From Sphingobium lactosutens (GTDB lineage: Bacteria; Pseudomonadota; Alphaproteobacteria; Sphingomonadales; Sphingomonadaceae): a DNA stretch of 64,000 bases. Under the pieces are notes generated by a model. The model was not told the DNA's origin, did no database searches, and was given only the letters and a program-made list of their open reading frames with translations. The stretch is taken from contig NZ_QJQX01000073.1 of NCBI RefSeq assembly GCF_013393185.1, positions 91,401 to 155,400 of the forward strand, given 5' to 3'. The position numbers and the translations under genes were made by a program. This document shows positions 25,165 through 33,846 of the stretch, one piece after another; the stretch's first letter is position 1, and every line of letters starts with the position of its first letter.

Positions 25165-25588
25165 GGCTGAGCAGCGCCAGCAGTTTTTCGCGCGGTGTGG
25201 AGCCCTCCTCCACCGGCGCCGGAGCGAGGGAGAGCAGCCACCGATGCTCCGCTATGTCCTTGAGACGCACATCCAGATCGGGCGTCATAATGTCGCGCGC
25301 GTCCTGAAAATGAGGAATGTCGGTCTCCAGCCATTCGGGCATATGATCGCCGACAAAGGCATCGGCCAGCCCCAGCACCACTGCGAGCTTGGTTTCGACA
25401 TAGTTGAACAGCGTCTTGCGTGAGATATTGGCGGCCTGGGCGATATCGCTCATGGAGGTTTTGTCGTAGCCATTTTCGCGGAACAGCCGTTCCGCCGCTT
25501 CCAGAATTGCCTGGCGAACCGCCCGCTTCTTAAGCTCGCGAAGGCCGAGCGCACCGTCAGCGTCTACCCCTTGCTTGGAAACCGTCAC
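25067..25588 (-). pseudogene. TetR-family regulator, C-terminally disrupted
   Basis: 173 residues with an intact TetR DNA-binding domain: ILEAAERLFRENGYDKTSMSDIAQAANISRKTLFNYVETK (residues about 28-67). The effector domain follows to about residue 143, where TetR similarity ends (EKLLALLSHDAR). The last 30 residues are read out of frame through the AsnC remnant. The protein is therefore about 50 residues short of a usual TetR and may lack its dimer interface. A near-perfect operator dyad lies 30 bp upstream, suggesting past autoregulation. It could still be expressed as a truncated repressor; I class it as probably inactive. Confidence 0.65.
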
Positions 25589-25617
25589 CCTCTCTCTTTA
25601 CCGGCTCATCGAGAAAT

Positions 25618-25636
25618 TATTGTACTTGGTGCAATA
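25618..25636. promoter_or_regulatory. TetR-type operator dyad (TATTGTAC-TTG-GTGCAATA)
   Basis: Eight-bp arms with one mismatch and a 3-bp centre, 30 bp upstream of the TetR-family start at 25588. Position and size fit an autoregulatory TetR operator. Confidence 0.55.
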
Positions 25637-25691
25637 TCCCTCCAATTTCGTACCAAATTATACAAATTCGTGAGCTTGTGCCGGAAAAAAA

Positions 25692-25726
25692 GAAATCCGG
25701 CTGCCACATCATGACAGCCGGATTTC
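25692..25726 (-). terminator. Rho-independent terminator
   Basis: A 12-bp perfect stem (GAAATCCGGCTG / CAGCCGGATTTC), 11-nt loop, followed on the minus strand by seven T. It ends the small PRC-barrel-like gene. Confidence 0.85.
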
Positions 25727-25757
25727 CGAAAAAACCGCTTAACTTTGGACGAGCCGC

Positions 25758-26036
25758 TCAACGAAGCGCACGGACTTCCTTGCGGGACAGGCTGGTCTTC
25801 ACCACCGCGCCATCGACCGACAGCGTGTCACCGGGGATGACCACCATCTTGTCACCGACGATCAACTGGATGCCGGTCACGGTATCGTTCGACGTCAATA
25901 TACGATCCACACGGCCCAAGGTCGTACCATCACCCGAAACAATTCGGGCATTGCGCGGGATATCGAGGCTCGCGGCTAAGGCCGAAGTCGAAAGCAGCAG
26001 CATTGCGCTCACCATCGTCCGATACATTATTTTCAT
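25758..26036 (-). CDS. Small secreted PRC-barrel-like protein
   Basis: 92 residues. A Sec signal peptide covers residues 1-22 (MKIMYRTMVSAMLLLSTSALAA, cleavage after ALA or ALAA). The mature 70-residue domain, IPRNARIVSGDGTTLGRVDRILTSND, has the beta-rich, Gly-Asp turn pattern of PRC-barrel domains. AAGGAG precedes the start, and a strong terminator follows. Such small periplasmic proteins are common in sphingomonads and have no assigned function. Nothing links it to catabolism beyond position; it may be host background flanking inserted units. Confidence 0.8.
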   Translation of the reverse strand: MKIMYRTMVSAMLLLSTSALAASLDIPRNARIVSGDGTTLGRVDRILTSNDTVTGIQLIVGDKMVVIPGDTLSVDGAVVKTSLSRKEVRALR

Positions 26037-26102
26037 ATACTTACTCCTTAAAATTCAATGACATCATCTTAATTTTTCGACTCAAAACCTTATGGCAGAT
26101 CT

Positions 26103-26792
26103 TCATTCATTGAGAAGGTGGGACACTTCATTGAAGCTCCGCAGCTTCCATTGCCCGTCACGTCCTACGATGAGGCGGGATACGGACGTATTTTCCGGCG
26201 CAGTGAAGGCAAAAGGCCTGCTTCCCGTCGCCTGACGGCAGATTTCCGCTATGGTCCCCGCGTGGCTGAAGATAACCGCCGTCTCACCTTCGCAGATATG
26301 GGACACCGCTTCGGCAACGCCGCTCCGCACACGATCGGCGAAATGTGCGTTGCTCTCCGCATTGGGAATAACCTCCCAGCTTTCCTCGATATACATGCGC
26401 GCTAGGAGAGGATGGCCGGCAGAGGCATGCTCGTAAAAACTATGTTCCCAATCGCCAAGATGGACTTCCCGCAGGTCATTAATCACGCGCGGCTGAATTT
26501 CCGCCACTGTCGCCAGCGGCGCGGCGGTCTGTTGCGTCCGCTGCAGCGGCGTCACGAAGATCGCGTTGATCGGCTCCCGCACAAGCGCGCGCGCCAGCAG
26601 TTCCGCCTGGACATGACCATCTTCCGAAAGAGGGGGATCACTGATGGCCAGTTCGCCCAACTGCACCGTCTCGACCGTGGCGCCGACGCTGGAGCCGTGC
26701 CGGATCAGGATGATCTGACGCGCCCCGCCGCCAAGCTTGAACCTCTGCTGCGATCCCCGTGCCCGTTCGTTGAATTCCTCAAGATTGCTCAT
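26103..26792 (-). CDS. Histidine phosphatase family protein
   Basis: 229 residues. Phosphohistidine motif LIRHGSS (about residues 29-35), second His region in VIFSHAGTIAEICR (about 173-186), and the intermediate TPLQRTQQTAAPL, all typical of phosphoglycerate-mutase-like phosphatases. No signal peptide. The substrate cannot be predicted. In a region rich in kinase-fold phosphotransferases, a phosphatase acting on a phosphorylated intermediate or on a CoA ester by-product is conceivable, but this is speculation. It is transcribed divergently from the P450-GMC operon with a shared 288-bp gap. Confidence 0.9.
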   Translation of the reverse strand: MSNLEEFNERARGSQQRFKLGGGARQIILIRHGSSVGATVETVQLGELAISDPPLSEDGHVQAELLARALVREPINAIFVTPLQRTQQTAAPLATVAEIQPRVINDLREVHLGDWEHSFYEHASAGHPLLARMYIEESWEVIPNAESNAHFADRVRSGVAEAVSHICEGETAVIFSHAGTIAEICRQATGSRPFAFTAPENTSVSRLIVGRDGQWKLRSFNEVSHLLNE

Positions 26793-26955
26793 GAACCCTC
26801 ATTGTCGGTGTCCAAGCACAGCGACACCCATCAACATGCTGCGAGTCGCGCCGCGTCGAAAAGCATAATTCCCAATATATTGTCGAGAAAATATGCCGGA
26901 TCTTGCCGCTTATCATTGCTGTTCCCTGCAGCTTGATAATAGACAGTCAACATAT

Positions 26956-26971
26956 GGTATTGCAGCAAACC
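26956..26971. promoter_or_regulatory. Operator-like site 8 (GGTATTGCAGCAAACC)
   Basis: Matches 12 of 16 bases of the recurring palindrome, including both outer GG and CC pairs. It is 109 bp upstream of the P450 start and 163 bp from the histidine phosphatase start. Confidence 0.5.
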
Positions 26972-27080
26972 ATGGTCAAGACTAAGCTGCCTTCGGTAGG
27001 AACGACCGCGAAGAAGTAGCGGTATCATAATCACCGGTGCCCCGGCTTTCGCCCGGTGCGATAAGGGACAGGAGAGGCTT

Positions 27081-28379
27081 ATGAGTGCGAATCATGCCGC
27101 CGGCCAGGGGTGCATAGCCACCTTCAATCCCTTTGATCCCGACCATCTTTCCGAACCTGCGGCGGGATGGGCGTTGATGCGCCGTGAAGCGCCGATCATG
27201 CGGCTGGGCTTGCCAGGGTCCGTGCCGGTGTTTGTCGTGTCGCGCCGGAAGGAGATAGAGGCAATCGCGCGCGACCCCGCGCTATTTTCAAGCAAGCCGG
27301 TGCCGTCCGTCTGGCGTTGGGGCGACTTCGAACCGGCCATCGCCGACATTTTCGCGACCAGTGACTATAAGATCGTCTACACGCTACAGACCACTGATCC
27401 GCCAACCTCCGTGCAATATCGTCGCATTGCCGAAGCGGCGCTGACCCGCAAGCGTGTGGTCGATCTGGAACCGGAGATCAACAGCATCATCGGCAAGCTG
27501 ATGGATGCCATCCCTTCAGCTGAGCGGATCAATTTCGTCGACGCCTTTTCGGTGCCGCTGACGCTTGAACTCATCTGCATGATCCTTGGCCTGCCCTATT
27601 CGGACGCCGACTTCATCAAGCATTTCTCCGACGAGTTCACCTTTCTGGTCGACCCCACTCACTCGACGGAACGCGCGATGGAAGCGACCCGGACAGTGGT
27701 TGAAGGCTATCGCTACCTGGCGGACTATATGCGCCGGTTCGAGGATGCGCCGGACGAAAATCTGCTGAGCGCCATTGCCCATGCCGATATCGACGGCCGC
27801 CCGCTGACCATCGAGGAAAAGCTGTCGATGGCCCACGTGCTGACCATCGCTGGCAACGAAACGACGCGCAATGCCCTGTCATCGGCCATGTACATGCTGG
27901 CGACCCGGCCCGATCTGTGGGCGGCGCTGAAGGCCGCGCCCGAACGGGTGCCCGATTATGTCGAGGAGGTGCTGCGCGTCCACGCCCCGGCCGTCACCAC
28001 CCCGCGTACCGCCACGGCGGACACAGAGATTGACGGGGTCGCCATTCCCAAGGGGTCGGCCGTCTTCCTTCTCTGGGCATCGGCCGGGCATGACGAGGAT
28101 CTGTTCGACAACCCCTATGAGATCGACCTGGATCGCAAGAACAAGCGGTCGCACGTCACTTTCGGCATGGGCATCCATCATTGCGTGGGCAGTTTCCTTG
28201 CCAGAGCCGAACTGAACGCCGCCGTCCTGCGCTGGATCACCGATTTCGACACGGTGGAGCTGGCCGTGCCCCAATCCGAGATCCGATATGATCCGGTGTT
28301 CGCCTTCCATGCGCTGAGCGACCTGCCGATCAGGGTAACTAGGGTGAAGGGCAAGCAGGCGATGAGGAGCGAGGGATGA
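27081..28379 (+). CDS. Cytochrome P450 (1)
   Basis: 432 residues and soluble, as usual for bacterial P450s. Heme-binding FGMGIHHCVG with Cys368, I-helix AGNETTRNAL (oxygen activation Thr), and the ExxR region in YVEEVLRVHAP. GGAGAGG precedes the ATG. It hydroxylates or epoxidises a hydrophobic substrate and needs a ferredoxin and reductase; the adrenodoxin-type ferredoxin at 55441 is the only candidate in the window. Its stop overlaps the next start by 4 bp, so the P450 product is probably oxidised by the GMC enzyme (alcohol to aldehyde or ketone). This pairing is inferred from the operon. Confidence 0.95.
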   Translation: MSANHAAGQGCIATFNPFDPDHLSEPAAGWALMRREAPIMRLGLPGSVPVFVVSRRKEIEAIARDPALFSSKPVPSVWRWGDFEPAIADIFATSDYKIVYTLQTTDPPTSVQYRRIAEAALTRKRVVDLEPEINSIIGKLMDAIPSAERINFVDAFSVPLTLELICMILGLPYSDADFIKHFSDEFTFLVDPTHSTERAMEATRTVVEGYRYLADYMRRFEDAPDENLLSAIAHADIDGRPLTIEEKLSMAHVLTIAGNETTRNALSSAMYMLATRPDLWAALKAAPERVPDYVEEVLRVHAPAVTTPRTATADTEIDGVAIPKGSAVFLLWASAGHDEDLFDNPYEIDLDRKNKRSHVTFGMGIHHCVGSFLARAELNAAVLRWITDFDTVELAVPQSEIRYDPVFAFHALSDLPIRVTRVKGKQAMRSEG

Positions 28380-30013
28380 CAGCGAGCTACGACTATATCA
28401 TTGTCGGCGCGGGTTCGGCCGGCTGCGTGCTTGCCAACCGGCTGTCGCAGAACCCCCAGCACAAGGTGCTGCTACTGGAGGCCGGAGGAGAGAATAAGGC
28501 CTTTTTGGTCAACATGCCCAAGGGCATTGGCAAGCTCGTCACTGATCCCACCTATGCCTGGACCTATCCCGTCGGTCCGGCGGATTCCCCGACCGAAGTC
28601 TGGCAGCGCGGACGGGGCCTGGGCGGCTCGTCGGCCATCAACGGCATGATCTATGTGCGGGGACAGCCGCAGGATTTCGACATCTGGGAACGGGAAGCCG
28701 GACCGGAATGGTCCTGGGCGCAGATGAAGCAGGCCTATCGTTCGATCGAGGATCATGAACTGGGCGACGATGGCGTACGCGGCGTCGGTGGCCCGGTGCA
28801 TATCTGCACCAACAAGGTCCGCTATCCGCTGGCCGAAAAGGCGATCGAAGCCGGGGTCCAGATGGGACTGCCCCGCCATTATGAAGACCTGAACCGTGAG
28901 GATCAGGAAGGCGTCGGCTATTATTGCTATAATATCAAGGATGGCCGCCGCCAGAGTTCGGCCATCGCCTTCCTGGACCCGGTGCGCAATCGCCCGAACC
29001 TGCATGTAGTGACCAACGTCTATGCCGACCGCATCCGCTTCGACGGCAAGCGCGCGACCGGCGTGGAATGCCGGGTGGACGGCAAGCCCGTCACGTATAG
29101 CTGCCATGGCGAGATCATCGTCAGCGCCGGTACCATCGGATCACCCAAGCTGCTGCAGCTATCAGGCATCGGCCCGGCCGGGCTGTTGCAGCAGCACGGC
29201 ATCGAGGTCGTGCATGACAGCCCGGATGTAGGCCGGCGTGTGCTCGAACATCTGGGCATGATCGTCAGTTACCGGCTGAAAGGCGGGGAAAAGGGCATCA
29301 ACCACCGGCTGCGCGGGCTGGGGCTGGCAACCAGCGTGGCGCAATATCTGATGTTCAAAACCGGGCCGCTGTCCAACGGCGCAATGGAGGTCGGCGCTTT
29401 CGTCAAGACCAACCCTAATGAGCCGCGCCCCAATGCGCAGCTTTACGTCAGTGGCTGGACACTCGACATCCCGGAGGAGAAGGAAAAGGACACGATCGCG
29501 CCGATGCAATCTGTCCAGAAGGAACCGGGCATGAGCTTCACGGCCCAGCTCATCGGCCTCGACAGTGAAGGCACGCTGGAAATCAGCTCGGCCGACCCCG
29601 ATGCGCCGCTCACCATTACGCCCAACTGGCTTTCGAGCGAACATGACCGGCACGCCGCTATCGAGGTCGTCCGCTATATCCGCGACTATGTGAAGCAGCC
29701 CGCGCTTGCGCCCTATGTCGCAGACGAAATCGCGCCCGGCGCGGAATATGTAACGGATGACGAGATTCTGGCGGTCATCCGCGAGATCGCGCTGTGCGGC
29801 ACCCATGGCGTGCGGAGTTGCCGCATGGGCCGTGACGAGGATTCCGTGGTGGATGAACGGACCCGCGTCCGCGGCGTGCACGGCCTCCGCATCGTCGACT
29901 GCTCGATCATGCCAGGCCTGATTTCCGGCAACACTAACGGCCCCGCCATGGCAGCCGGCTGGCGGGCAGCGGATCTGATTCTGGAGGATGCAGCGCTGCG
30001 CAACGCAGCCTGA
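28376..30013 (+). CDS. GMC-family FAD-dependent alcohol/choline dehydrogenase-like oxidoreductase
   Basis: 545 residues. ADP-binding DYIIVGAGSAGCVLANRLS at the N-terminus, PROSITE GMC pattern 1 region GRGLGGSSAINGMIYVRG (about 81-98), pattern 2 GTIGSPKLLQLSGIG, and the C-terminal catalytic His segment GTHGVRSCRMG...NTNGPAMAAGWRAAD. It is related to choline and alkan-1-ol dehydrogenases and oxidises primary alcohols to aldehydes with quinone or another acceptor. ATGA overlap with the P450 implies translational coupling and consecutive reactions: hydroxylation of a methyl or methylene, then oxidation. Confidence 0.95.
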   Translation: MTASYDYIIVGAGSAGCVLANRLSQNPQHKVLLLEAGGENKAFLVNMPKGIGKLVTDPTYAWTYPVGPADSPTEVWQRGRGLGGSSAINGMIYVRGQPQDFDIWEREAGPEWSWAQMKQAYRSIEDHELGDDGVRGVGGPVHICTNKVRYPLAEKAIEAGVQMGLPRHYEDLNREDQEGVGYYCYNIKDGRRQSSAIAFLDPVRNRPNLHVVTNVYADRIRFDGKRATGVECRVDGKPVTYSCHGEIIVSAGTIGSPKLLQLSGIGPAGLLQQHGIEVVHDSPDVGRRVLEHLGMIVSYRLKGGEKGINHRLRGLGLATSVAQYLMFKTGPLSNGAMEVGAFVKTNPNEPRPNAQLYVSGWTLDIPEEKEKDTIAPMQSVQKEPGMSFTAQLIGLDSEGTLEISSADPDAPLTITPNWLSSEHDRHAAIEVVRYIRDYVKQPALAPYVADEIAPGAEYVTDDEILAVIREIALCGTHGVRSCRMGRDEDSVVDERTRVRGVHGLRIVDCSIMPGLISGNTNGPAMAAGWRAADLILEDAALRNAA

Positions 30014-30660
30014 ATTAGGCATATTATTGCTACGGGAAGCCTCGGCACCATCACGGCCGGGACCTCCCGACTGGTGCATGATCGGCCGGCCTCGACCACG
30101 CAGCGCACGGCTACCGAGGCAGCAAAACATTGCCCCTCTGCAACCGCCCTATCAGATGGCGAAGCATGCGTACTATAAGTGCCGCAAGCTAACGAACGCT
30201 TTCCTGAAAATGAGCGTTCAGGCCAGCATGGAAGATGCTCCGAGATAATGAACATCTTCATCGAACGACAATGAGGTGACGACTGGCTGTCCAAGGCAGC
30301 CGTCGAGACAGTGCCGCGCTCTCAACACCCCCTATTTTCGAAAATTCCAGATCGAACAGGCCAAGATCGGATTCACCTGGGAGCAATCCCAATAGGGAGC
30401 TCGACGGACTTTTGCCGCTCTGCCAAACAGTCAAAATTGCGTGATGGATTGACATGCAAATTCGATCGCGATAATGCCATACGTATACGAACTATTCATT
30501 ACGTATACGATGCAAGTCAGGCCGTCCCTCACCGGCAAATCACTTGCCATCGATGAACATGTCTATCGATGTATAGATATGAGAAATTATAATTCAAAAT
30601 TACTTGAGATATAGAATTATTATTTCATTTATAAAATAATAATATGGAGAGGAGGCAATC
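30014..30660. other. 646-bp non-coding region upstream of TonB receptor 2
   Basis: No convincing gene is visible on either strand; short frames here have no family features. The first half is GC-rich and could be gene debris. The second half is AT-rich and holds a direct repeat (30481-30510) and probable promoter elements for the receptor. No insertion-sequence ends were recognised. Confidence 0.6.
30481..30510. repeat. Direct repeat ACGTATACGA, 20-bp period
   Basis: ACGTATACGA occurs at 30481-30490 and 30501-30510 with a 10-bp spacer, so the copies lie on the same DNA face about two turns apart. Each copy carries the dyads ACGT and GTATAC. About 150 bp upstream of TonB receptor 2; probably a tandem regulator site. 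Confidence 0.55.
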
Positions 30661-33045
30661 ATGAGAAAGTTCCGCCCAAGGTCAACAACGGCACTTCTTG
30701 GTGCAGCGAGTTATTATATTCTCCTGAATCCAGTCATGGCGCAGACAGAAGCTTCTGCCCCCGCCTCACAACAGGCGGATCCTGCCTATGACAGCGACAT
30801 CATTGTGACAGCGCAGAAGCGCGAACAACGACTGTCCGATGTTCCCGTGACCGTTTCAGCCTCGACAGGTGAGCAATTGCAATCCGCCGGCGTGGCCGAC
30901 GTGGCCCAGATCGGTCGCGTCGCGCCAAGCTTCACGGTCGCCGCCTCGGTCTACGGCTATCAGGTTTTTTCGATCCGTGGCGTCAACTTCAACACGCAGC
31001 AGGCCTCTGCGCCCCCAGCAGTCAGCGTCTATGTGGACGAAGCCCCCCTTCCCTATTCGGTCATGACCGGCGGCCTGCTACTCGACGTCGAGCGCCTGGA
31101 AGTGCTGAAAGGCCCGCAGGGCACGCTGTTCGGCCAGAATGCGACGGCAGGCTCCATCAATGTGATCGCCGCCAAGCCGACCAGCACGCCACGCGCCGGC
31201 TTCCGCGCCGACGTGAACCATTTCGGCGAAGTGACAACCGAAGGCTATGTGAGCGGGCCGCTCAGCGATACGCTGCGCGCGCGCTTCGCCGTGTCGACGA
31301 CGCAGTTCGGCGCATGGCAGAAGGGCTATTATCTCACCGACAACAAGAATGGCGACCAGAACAAGGCGGCGGCGCGTCTCATCCTGGACTGGACACCCAC
31401 CGAACGCCTGAAGTTCGTGGCCAATCTCAACGGCAATTATGATAAGGGCGAGGTGATACAGCCGCAACTTGGCGAAATCAGCCCGGTAGTCCCATCGGCC
31501 GCGCCACCTCTGCTACTTAGCTATCCGGTGGCGACGAAGAACCGGCAGGTTGAAATCGATCCCGGTTTCAACACCCGCGCCGACAAATATATGCTGCAGG
31601 GGACGCTTCGAAGTGAATATGAGCTGACCGACAATGCGACTTTGACGTCGCTGACCAGCTACGCGCATTTTGACCAGAAAAAATCGCCCATCAATTATGA
31701 CGCGGTCGCGCTGGCCAACTCCACAGCCAATGTGACGGCCAAGATCAAGAGCTTCAATCAGGAAATCCGCCTGTCGGGTTCCTTTGCCGATGATGCCCTG
31801 AACTATGTCATCGGCGCCAATTACAGCCACGATAAAATTCGTGAAGGACAGATCACGGAGTTTCCGGGATACACCGCCCTGCCATCGGGCACGCAATACG
31901 GCATCGACTATAAGCTCTCGGCGGAAGCCAAAGCTGTGTTCGGCAATGTCGATTTCAAGATCACGCCTGAACTGACGCTCAGCGCCGGAGCGCGCTATAC
32001 GTCGACCAAGCAGACGATTGATGGCTGCGTGTTCGGCAATGCCATCTGGAACGGCATTTTCGCTGGTGCAGCGCAATTCCTGCGCGATGGCGCGGGGCTT
32101 GGCCCCCTCCCCACCGGTGCCTTTGCGCCGGGAACGTGCAGCACGATCAACGACAATGTGCCTAACGTCGCCAACCCCAATCCCGGCGGTCCCGCGCTGA
32201 TCCCCGACTTCAGTGCAATCAACACCGTCGACAGCCAGAAGCAGGACAATTTCTCCTGGCGCGGCAGCCTCAGCTACAAGGTAACGCCGGACAATATGCT
32301 GTATGTCACGGTCAGCCGCGGCTTCAAGGCTGGCGTCTTCCCGGCCACGCCCAACATCCTGAATTCACAGGCGGCAGCCGTCGGCCAGGAGAAGCTGACA
32401 TCCTATGAGGGGGGGGCCAAGCTGGCCTTCTTCGATCGCAGCCTGCGCCTGAACGCAGCCGCCTTCCATTATGATTACAGGGACAAGCAATTCTACACCT
32501 ATTTCCCCAACTTCCAGATAGGCGGCGTGTCGAACTTCATCATCAACATTCCCAAGTCCACGGTGAACGGATTCGACGCCGACCTCCAATTTACGCCATC
32601 GCAATATCTGAGCGTCCGAGCAGCCGTCACCTACATCGACACGAAGATCAAGAGGCTCGACCGGCAGGTCTATACGGGTCAAGGCGTGCCCTATGATCCA
32701 GTGGGCAAGAACTTCAACTATGCGCCGCCCTGGTCGGCAACCTTCGATGCCGAATATCGGATGCCGGTTGGTGCAGAGACGGAAGCACTAGTGGGCGCTG
32801 GCGGTCAATGGTATGCGAAGAGCTATTCAGATCTGGGCGAAGTCGAAGCGCTGTCCAACCCCGATTATTATACGGTCGATCTGCGTGCAGGTTTGCAGGT
32901 GCCTGGCAAATGGCGGGCGACCGTCTGGGTCCGCAATGTCACGGACCAGAACTGGTGGTCCAGCATTTATCGCGCGGGCGACATGCTCTCCAAATATGCC
33001 GGACAGCCCCGTACATTCGGCGTGAGCGCGAGCTTCACCTTCTAG
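30661..33045 (+). CDS. TonB-dependent outer-membrane receptor (2)
   Basis: 794 residues. GGAGAGGAGGC precedes the ATG. Signal peptide to about residue 28 (NPVMAQ), a Ala/Ser/Gln-rich linker, plug start DIIVTAQKREQRLSDVPVTV, LDVERLEVLKGPQGTLFGQNATAGSINV, and a beta-barrel ending TFGVSASFTF with the C-terminal Phe. Same class as the other two receptors but preceded by a long AT-rich regulatory region without the common operator, so it may respond to a different signal. It lies between the P450-GMC operon and an epoxide-hydrolase-like/AttH-like pair. Substrate unknown; hydrophobic catabolic substrate inferred. Confidence 0.94.
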   Translation: MRKFRPRSTTALLGAASYYILLNPVMAQTEASAPASQQADPAYDSDIIVTAQKREQRLSDVPVTVSASTGEQLQSAGVADVAQIGRVAPSFTVAASVYGYQVFSIRGVNFNTQQASAPPAVSVYVDEAPLPYSVMTGGLLLDVERLEVLKGPQGTLFGQNATAGSINVIAAKPTSTPRAGFRADVNHFGEVTTEGYVSGPLSDTLRARFAVSTTQFGAWQKGYYLTDNKNGDQNKAAARLILDWTPTERLKFVANLNGNYDKGEVIQPQLGEISPVVPSAAPPLLLSYPVATKNRQVEIDPGFNTRADKYMLQGTLRSEYELTDNATLTSLTSYAHFDQKKSPINYDAVALANSTANVTAKIKSFNQEIRLSGSFADDALNYVIGANYSHDKIREGQITEFPGYTALPSGTQYGIDYKLSAEAKAVFGNVDFKITPELTLSAGARYTSTKQTIDGCVFGNAIWNGIFAGAAQFLRDGAGLGPLPTGAFAPGTCSTINDNVPNVANPNPGGPALIPDFSAINTVDSQKQDNFSWRGSLSYKVTPDNMLYVTVSRGFKAGVFPATPNILNSQAAAVGQEKLTSYEGGAKLAFFDRSLRLNAAAFHYDYRDKQFYTYFPNFQIGGVSNFIINIPKSTVNGFDADLQFTPSQYLSVRAAVTYIDTKIKRLDRQVYTGQGVPYDPVGKNFNYAPPWSATFDAEYRMPVGAETEALVGAGGQWYAKSYSDLGEVEALSNPDYYTVDLRAGLQVPGKWRATVWVRNVTDQNWWSSIYRAGDMLSKYAGQPRTFGVSASFTF

Positions 33046-33056
33046 CGGGCGGCCGG

Positions 33057-33104
33057 AAAAGGTGGCGCTTCCCGATAAGATGGCTTCGGGAAGCGCCACC
33101 TTTT
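33057..33104 (+). terminator. Rho-independent terminator after TonB receptor 2
   Basis: A stem of about 18 bp (AAAAGGTGGCGCTTCCCG / CGGGAAGCGCCACCTTTT) with a 12-nt loop and a T run. Very stable. Confidence 0.92.
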
Positions 33105-33137
33105 TCCTGCATATGTTGGCTATCGGGAAGGACAAGG

Positions 33138-33590
33138 ATGGCTGGTCTCAGCAACGATGAGATGCGGATGAAAGTCGAGCAGTTCTTCAAGGCCTGCGAA
33201 GCCGGTACTGCCGGGGAACTGGTCGATGCCTTCGATCACGCATTGGCGGACAATTGTCGGTACGAAAATAGCGGCATCGCACCTGTCGTCGGGAAACAGG
33301 CGATCCTGCGTTTCGTGGAGGAAAGCGCCGCGCAGATCGATGTGGCGGCGATGCATGTGACGGTGCGGCAATGGGGCTTCGGAACGGCCAGCGTCTTTAC
33401 CGAGCGTATCGACGACAACAGGAATACGCGCGGTAAGAGCACGCATGTCGTGTCGATCTGCGGCATCATGATTTTCGACGACGAAGGGAAGATTGCCGAG
33501 TGGCGCGACTATTATGATCCGGGCGGGATGCTCGATCATTTCGCCGGAACCTCGCTGGGCGAGCAAACCAACCAGGGACCGCATGGTTGA
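33138..33590 (+). CDS. Limonene-1,2-epoxide hydrolase-like NTF2-fold protein (2)
   Basis: 150 residues from the ATG at 33138, which has GGAAGGACAAGG just before it; the open frame extends upstream into the receptor gene but without similarity. The Arg-x-Asp pair is Arg90/Asp92 in FTERIDDN, and the third acid is Asp124 in EWRDYYDPGG, matching the epoxide hydrolase triad. It resembles the 11286 protein more than the SnoaL-type proteins at 40634, 49533 and 52835. It is followed, after a 256-bp gap, by AttH-like copy C. Likely reaction: water addition to an epoxide or a related isomerisation. Confidence 0.83.
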   Translation: MAGLSNDEMRMKVEQFFKACEAGTAGELVDAFDHALADNCRYENSGIAPVVGKQAILRFVEESAAQIDVAAMHVTVRQWGFGTASVFTERIDDNRNTRGKSTHVVSICGIMIFDDEGKIAEWRDYYDPGGMLDHFAGTSLGEQTNQGPHG

Positions 33591-33846
33591 AGCGGCAATC
33601 GCGCGCCATTTGTCGCGCTATAATTTCGTGCAGAGCGCAGGCGGCGCGTACCCTCATGATCGGCGGACGCATTCGGGCGAATTTCCGACAAAAGCAGGAC
33701 CGGACCGTGGCAACGGCTCGCCTCGCCGCGACATTCCCTCCAACGCCGACTTAATTCTCGCCAATCGCCCCGCCTGACTATATCCAGGCACGACAAATCA
33801 TCGAGGTGCCACCTTGGTGTCCACTGCGCACAAGGAAATACAAAGG

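Noticed and set aside
25681..25730. CRISPR-like or REP repeat
   Set aside because: The inverted repeat is a single hairpin with a T run on the minus strand, which is a terminator. No repeat-spacer array exists in the window.
30014..30660. Insertion-sequence remnant in the long gap
   Set aside because: No transposase-like reading frame, no terminal inverted repeats and no target duplication could be recognised.
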